Shown one piece after another: positions 14,195 through 15,078 of a DNA stretch of 15,078 nucleotides; within the stretch, counting starts at the first letter, position 1, and every line of letters begins with the position of its first letter. Below the pieces are notes generated by a model. That model was not told the origin of the DNA. It searched no databases and saw only the letters and a program-made list of their open reading frames with translations. The stretch is from WSXY01 sp038325105 (lineage in GTDB: Bacteria; Actinomycetota; Coriobacteriia; Anaerosomatales; Anaerosomataceae). The stretch covers positions 1-15,078 of the forward strand of contig JBBQIR010000058.1 in NCBI GenBank assembly GCA_038325105.1. The letters are read 5' to 3'. Position numbers and translations under genes: made by a program.

Positions 14195-15078
14195 GCGAGC
14201 ACATGAATCGCGAGCCTAAAGCGAGGCCGCTCATCTTTGAGATCGGCGCACCCGAGTCCCGCTGTGTCGAGGCTCCCGCGCTCGACGTCCCCGAGATCGA
14301 TCTTGCGCAGGTCCTTGGCGCTGCGTTGCGTGCGGATTTGCCGCGCCTGCCGCACGTGACCGAGGTTGAGATCGCCCGGCACTTTGAGAACCTGGCGAGC
14401 GTCAACTTCGGTGTTGACAGCGGGTTCTACCCGCTCGGCTCGTGCACGATGAAGTACAACCCCAAGATCGACGAATGGGCCGCCCGCATCCCGGGCTTCG
14501 CCTCGTTGCATCCGCTCGCACCCGATGAGACCGCCCAGGGCACGCTGCAGTTGCTGTGGGAACTGGAGCAGGCACTCATCGAGATCAGCGGCATGACGGC
14601 CGTGTCGCTCCATCCGGCGGCAGGCGCGCAGGGCGAGCTCACCGGCATCCTGATGATCCGCGCCTACCACCTGGCGCGAGGCGACGCTGCCCGGAACGAA
14701 GTCCTCGTGCCTGACTCCTCGCACGGCACGAATCCCGCCACGGCCACCATGGCCGGTTTCAAGACGATCACGATCCCGTCGGCCGCCGATGGCGGCGTGG
14801 ACGTTGCCGCGTTCACGGCGGCGCTAGGTCCCCGGACGGCGGCCGTGATGATCACCAACCCGTCCACGCTGGGCCTGTTCGAGTCGCGCATCGGCGAGTT
14901 GCTGGATGCGGTCCACGCGGCCGGCGCCCTTGCCTACATGGACGGCGCGAACCTGAACGCGATCCTGGGCCGGTTCAAGCCGGGCAAGGCCGGGTTCGAC
15001 GTGATGCATATCAACACCCACAAGACGTTCTCGACACCGCACGGCGGCGGCGGCCCGGGCGCAGGCCCGGTGGGCGTC
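14191..15078 (+). CDS. gcvPB: glycine dehydrogenase (decarboxylating) subunit 2, partial
   Basis: The open frame runs off the window after 296 codons, of about 480 in complete proteins. It is the PLP-binding subunit of the split P protein. Visible landmarks are YPLGSCTMKYNPK (80-92), HPAAGAQGE (141-149), SSHGTNPATATMAGF (176-190), MDGANLNAI, and NTHKTFSTPHGGGGPG with the PLP lysine at 278. GTG 14191 is chosen because it overlaps the gcvPA stop (GTGA) and GGGGGAGG (about 14173-14180) lies 10 bases upstream; ATG 14203 is a possible later start. Genes for lipoamide dehydrogenase or lipoate ligase, if linked, would lie beyond the window. Confidence 0.95.
   Translation, partial: MSEHMNREPKARPLIFEIGAPESRCVEAPALDVPEIDLAQVLGAALRADLPRLPHVTEVEIARHFENLASVNFGVDSGFYPLGSCTMKYNPKIDEWAARIPGFASLHPLAPDETAQGTLQLLWELEQALIEISGMTAVSLHPAAGAQGELTGILMIRAYHLARGDAARNEVLVPDSSHGTNPATATMAGFKTITIPSAADGGVDVAAFTAALGPRTAAVMITNPSTLGLFESRIGELLDAVHAAGALAYMDGANLNAILGRFKPGKAGFDVMHINTHKTFSTPHGGGGPGAGPVGV

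Noticed and set aside
1..15078. CRISPR arrays, tRNA genes, insertion sequences, phage or toxin-antitoxin genes
   Set aside because: No regularly spaced repeats, cloverleaf-like runs, transposase motifs or terminal inverted repeats were recognised; nearly all the sequence is accounted for by the coding regions listed.

Overview
The window is a GC-rich (about 60% by eye), tightly packed bacterial chromosome segment. The split glycine decarboxylase (gcvPA/gcvPB), the phenylacetate-CoA-ligase/ACT pair, the actinobacterial/cyanobacterial-type nucleotidyltransferase-mutase fusion and frequent GTG starts suggest an anaerobic Actinomycetota lineage, perhaps Coriobacteriia-like. That placement is inference; there is no rRNA or marker gene here. 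No mobile elements, CRISPR arrays, tRNA or rRNA genes were recognised.

Layout. (1) 1-154: possible tail of an upstream gene, then a promoter with a TATACT -10 box. (2) 155-4799, + strand: a coupled operon of a small membrane-anchored protein, a CorA-family transporter, a CDP-alcohol phosphatidyltransferase and an 834-residue sugar-phosphate nucleotidyltransferase fused to a phosphohexomutase-like domain. (3) 4800-8655, + strand: a new promoter, then a VanW/G5 cell-envelope protein, a phenylacetate-CoA ligase family enzyme and a tandem-ACT protein. (4) 8659-9899, - strand: a type IV pilin-like protein followed by a membrane protein with a degenerate GGDEF domain. (5) 9900-10069: a divergent control region with promoters both ways and a spaced 9-bp inverted repeat. 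(6) 10070-15078, + strand: a D-Ala-D-Ala carboxypeptidase followed at once by gcvT, gcvH, gcvPA and gcvPB, the last cut by the window end.

How the genes work together. Three blocks concern the cell envelope: phospholipid and nucleotide-sugar synthesis, a VanW wall-associated protein, and a DD-carboxypeptidase plus pilin. Two are metabolic: arylacetate/aromatic amino acid metabolism (PaaK-ACT) and glycine cleavage (T, H and the two P subunits; no lipoamide dehydrogenase is seen before the window ends).

Most of the window is ordinary housekeeping or envelope metabolism. The points most worth a second look are the mutase-like half of the fusion protein, whose signature catalytic loops are nearly all altered, and the two-gene pilin/degenerate-GGDEF unit with its shared divergent control region. 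I did not find a clear, wholly new system.
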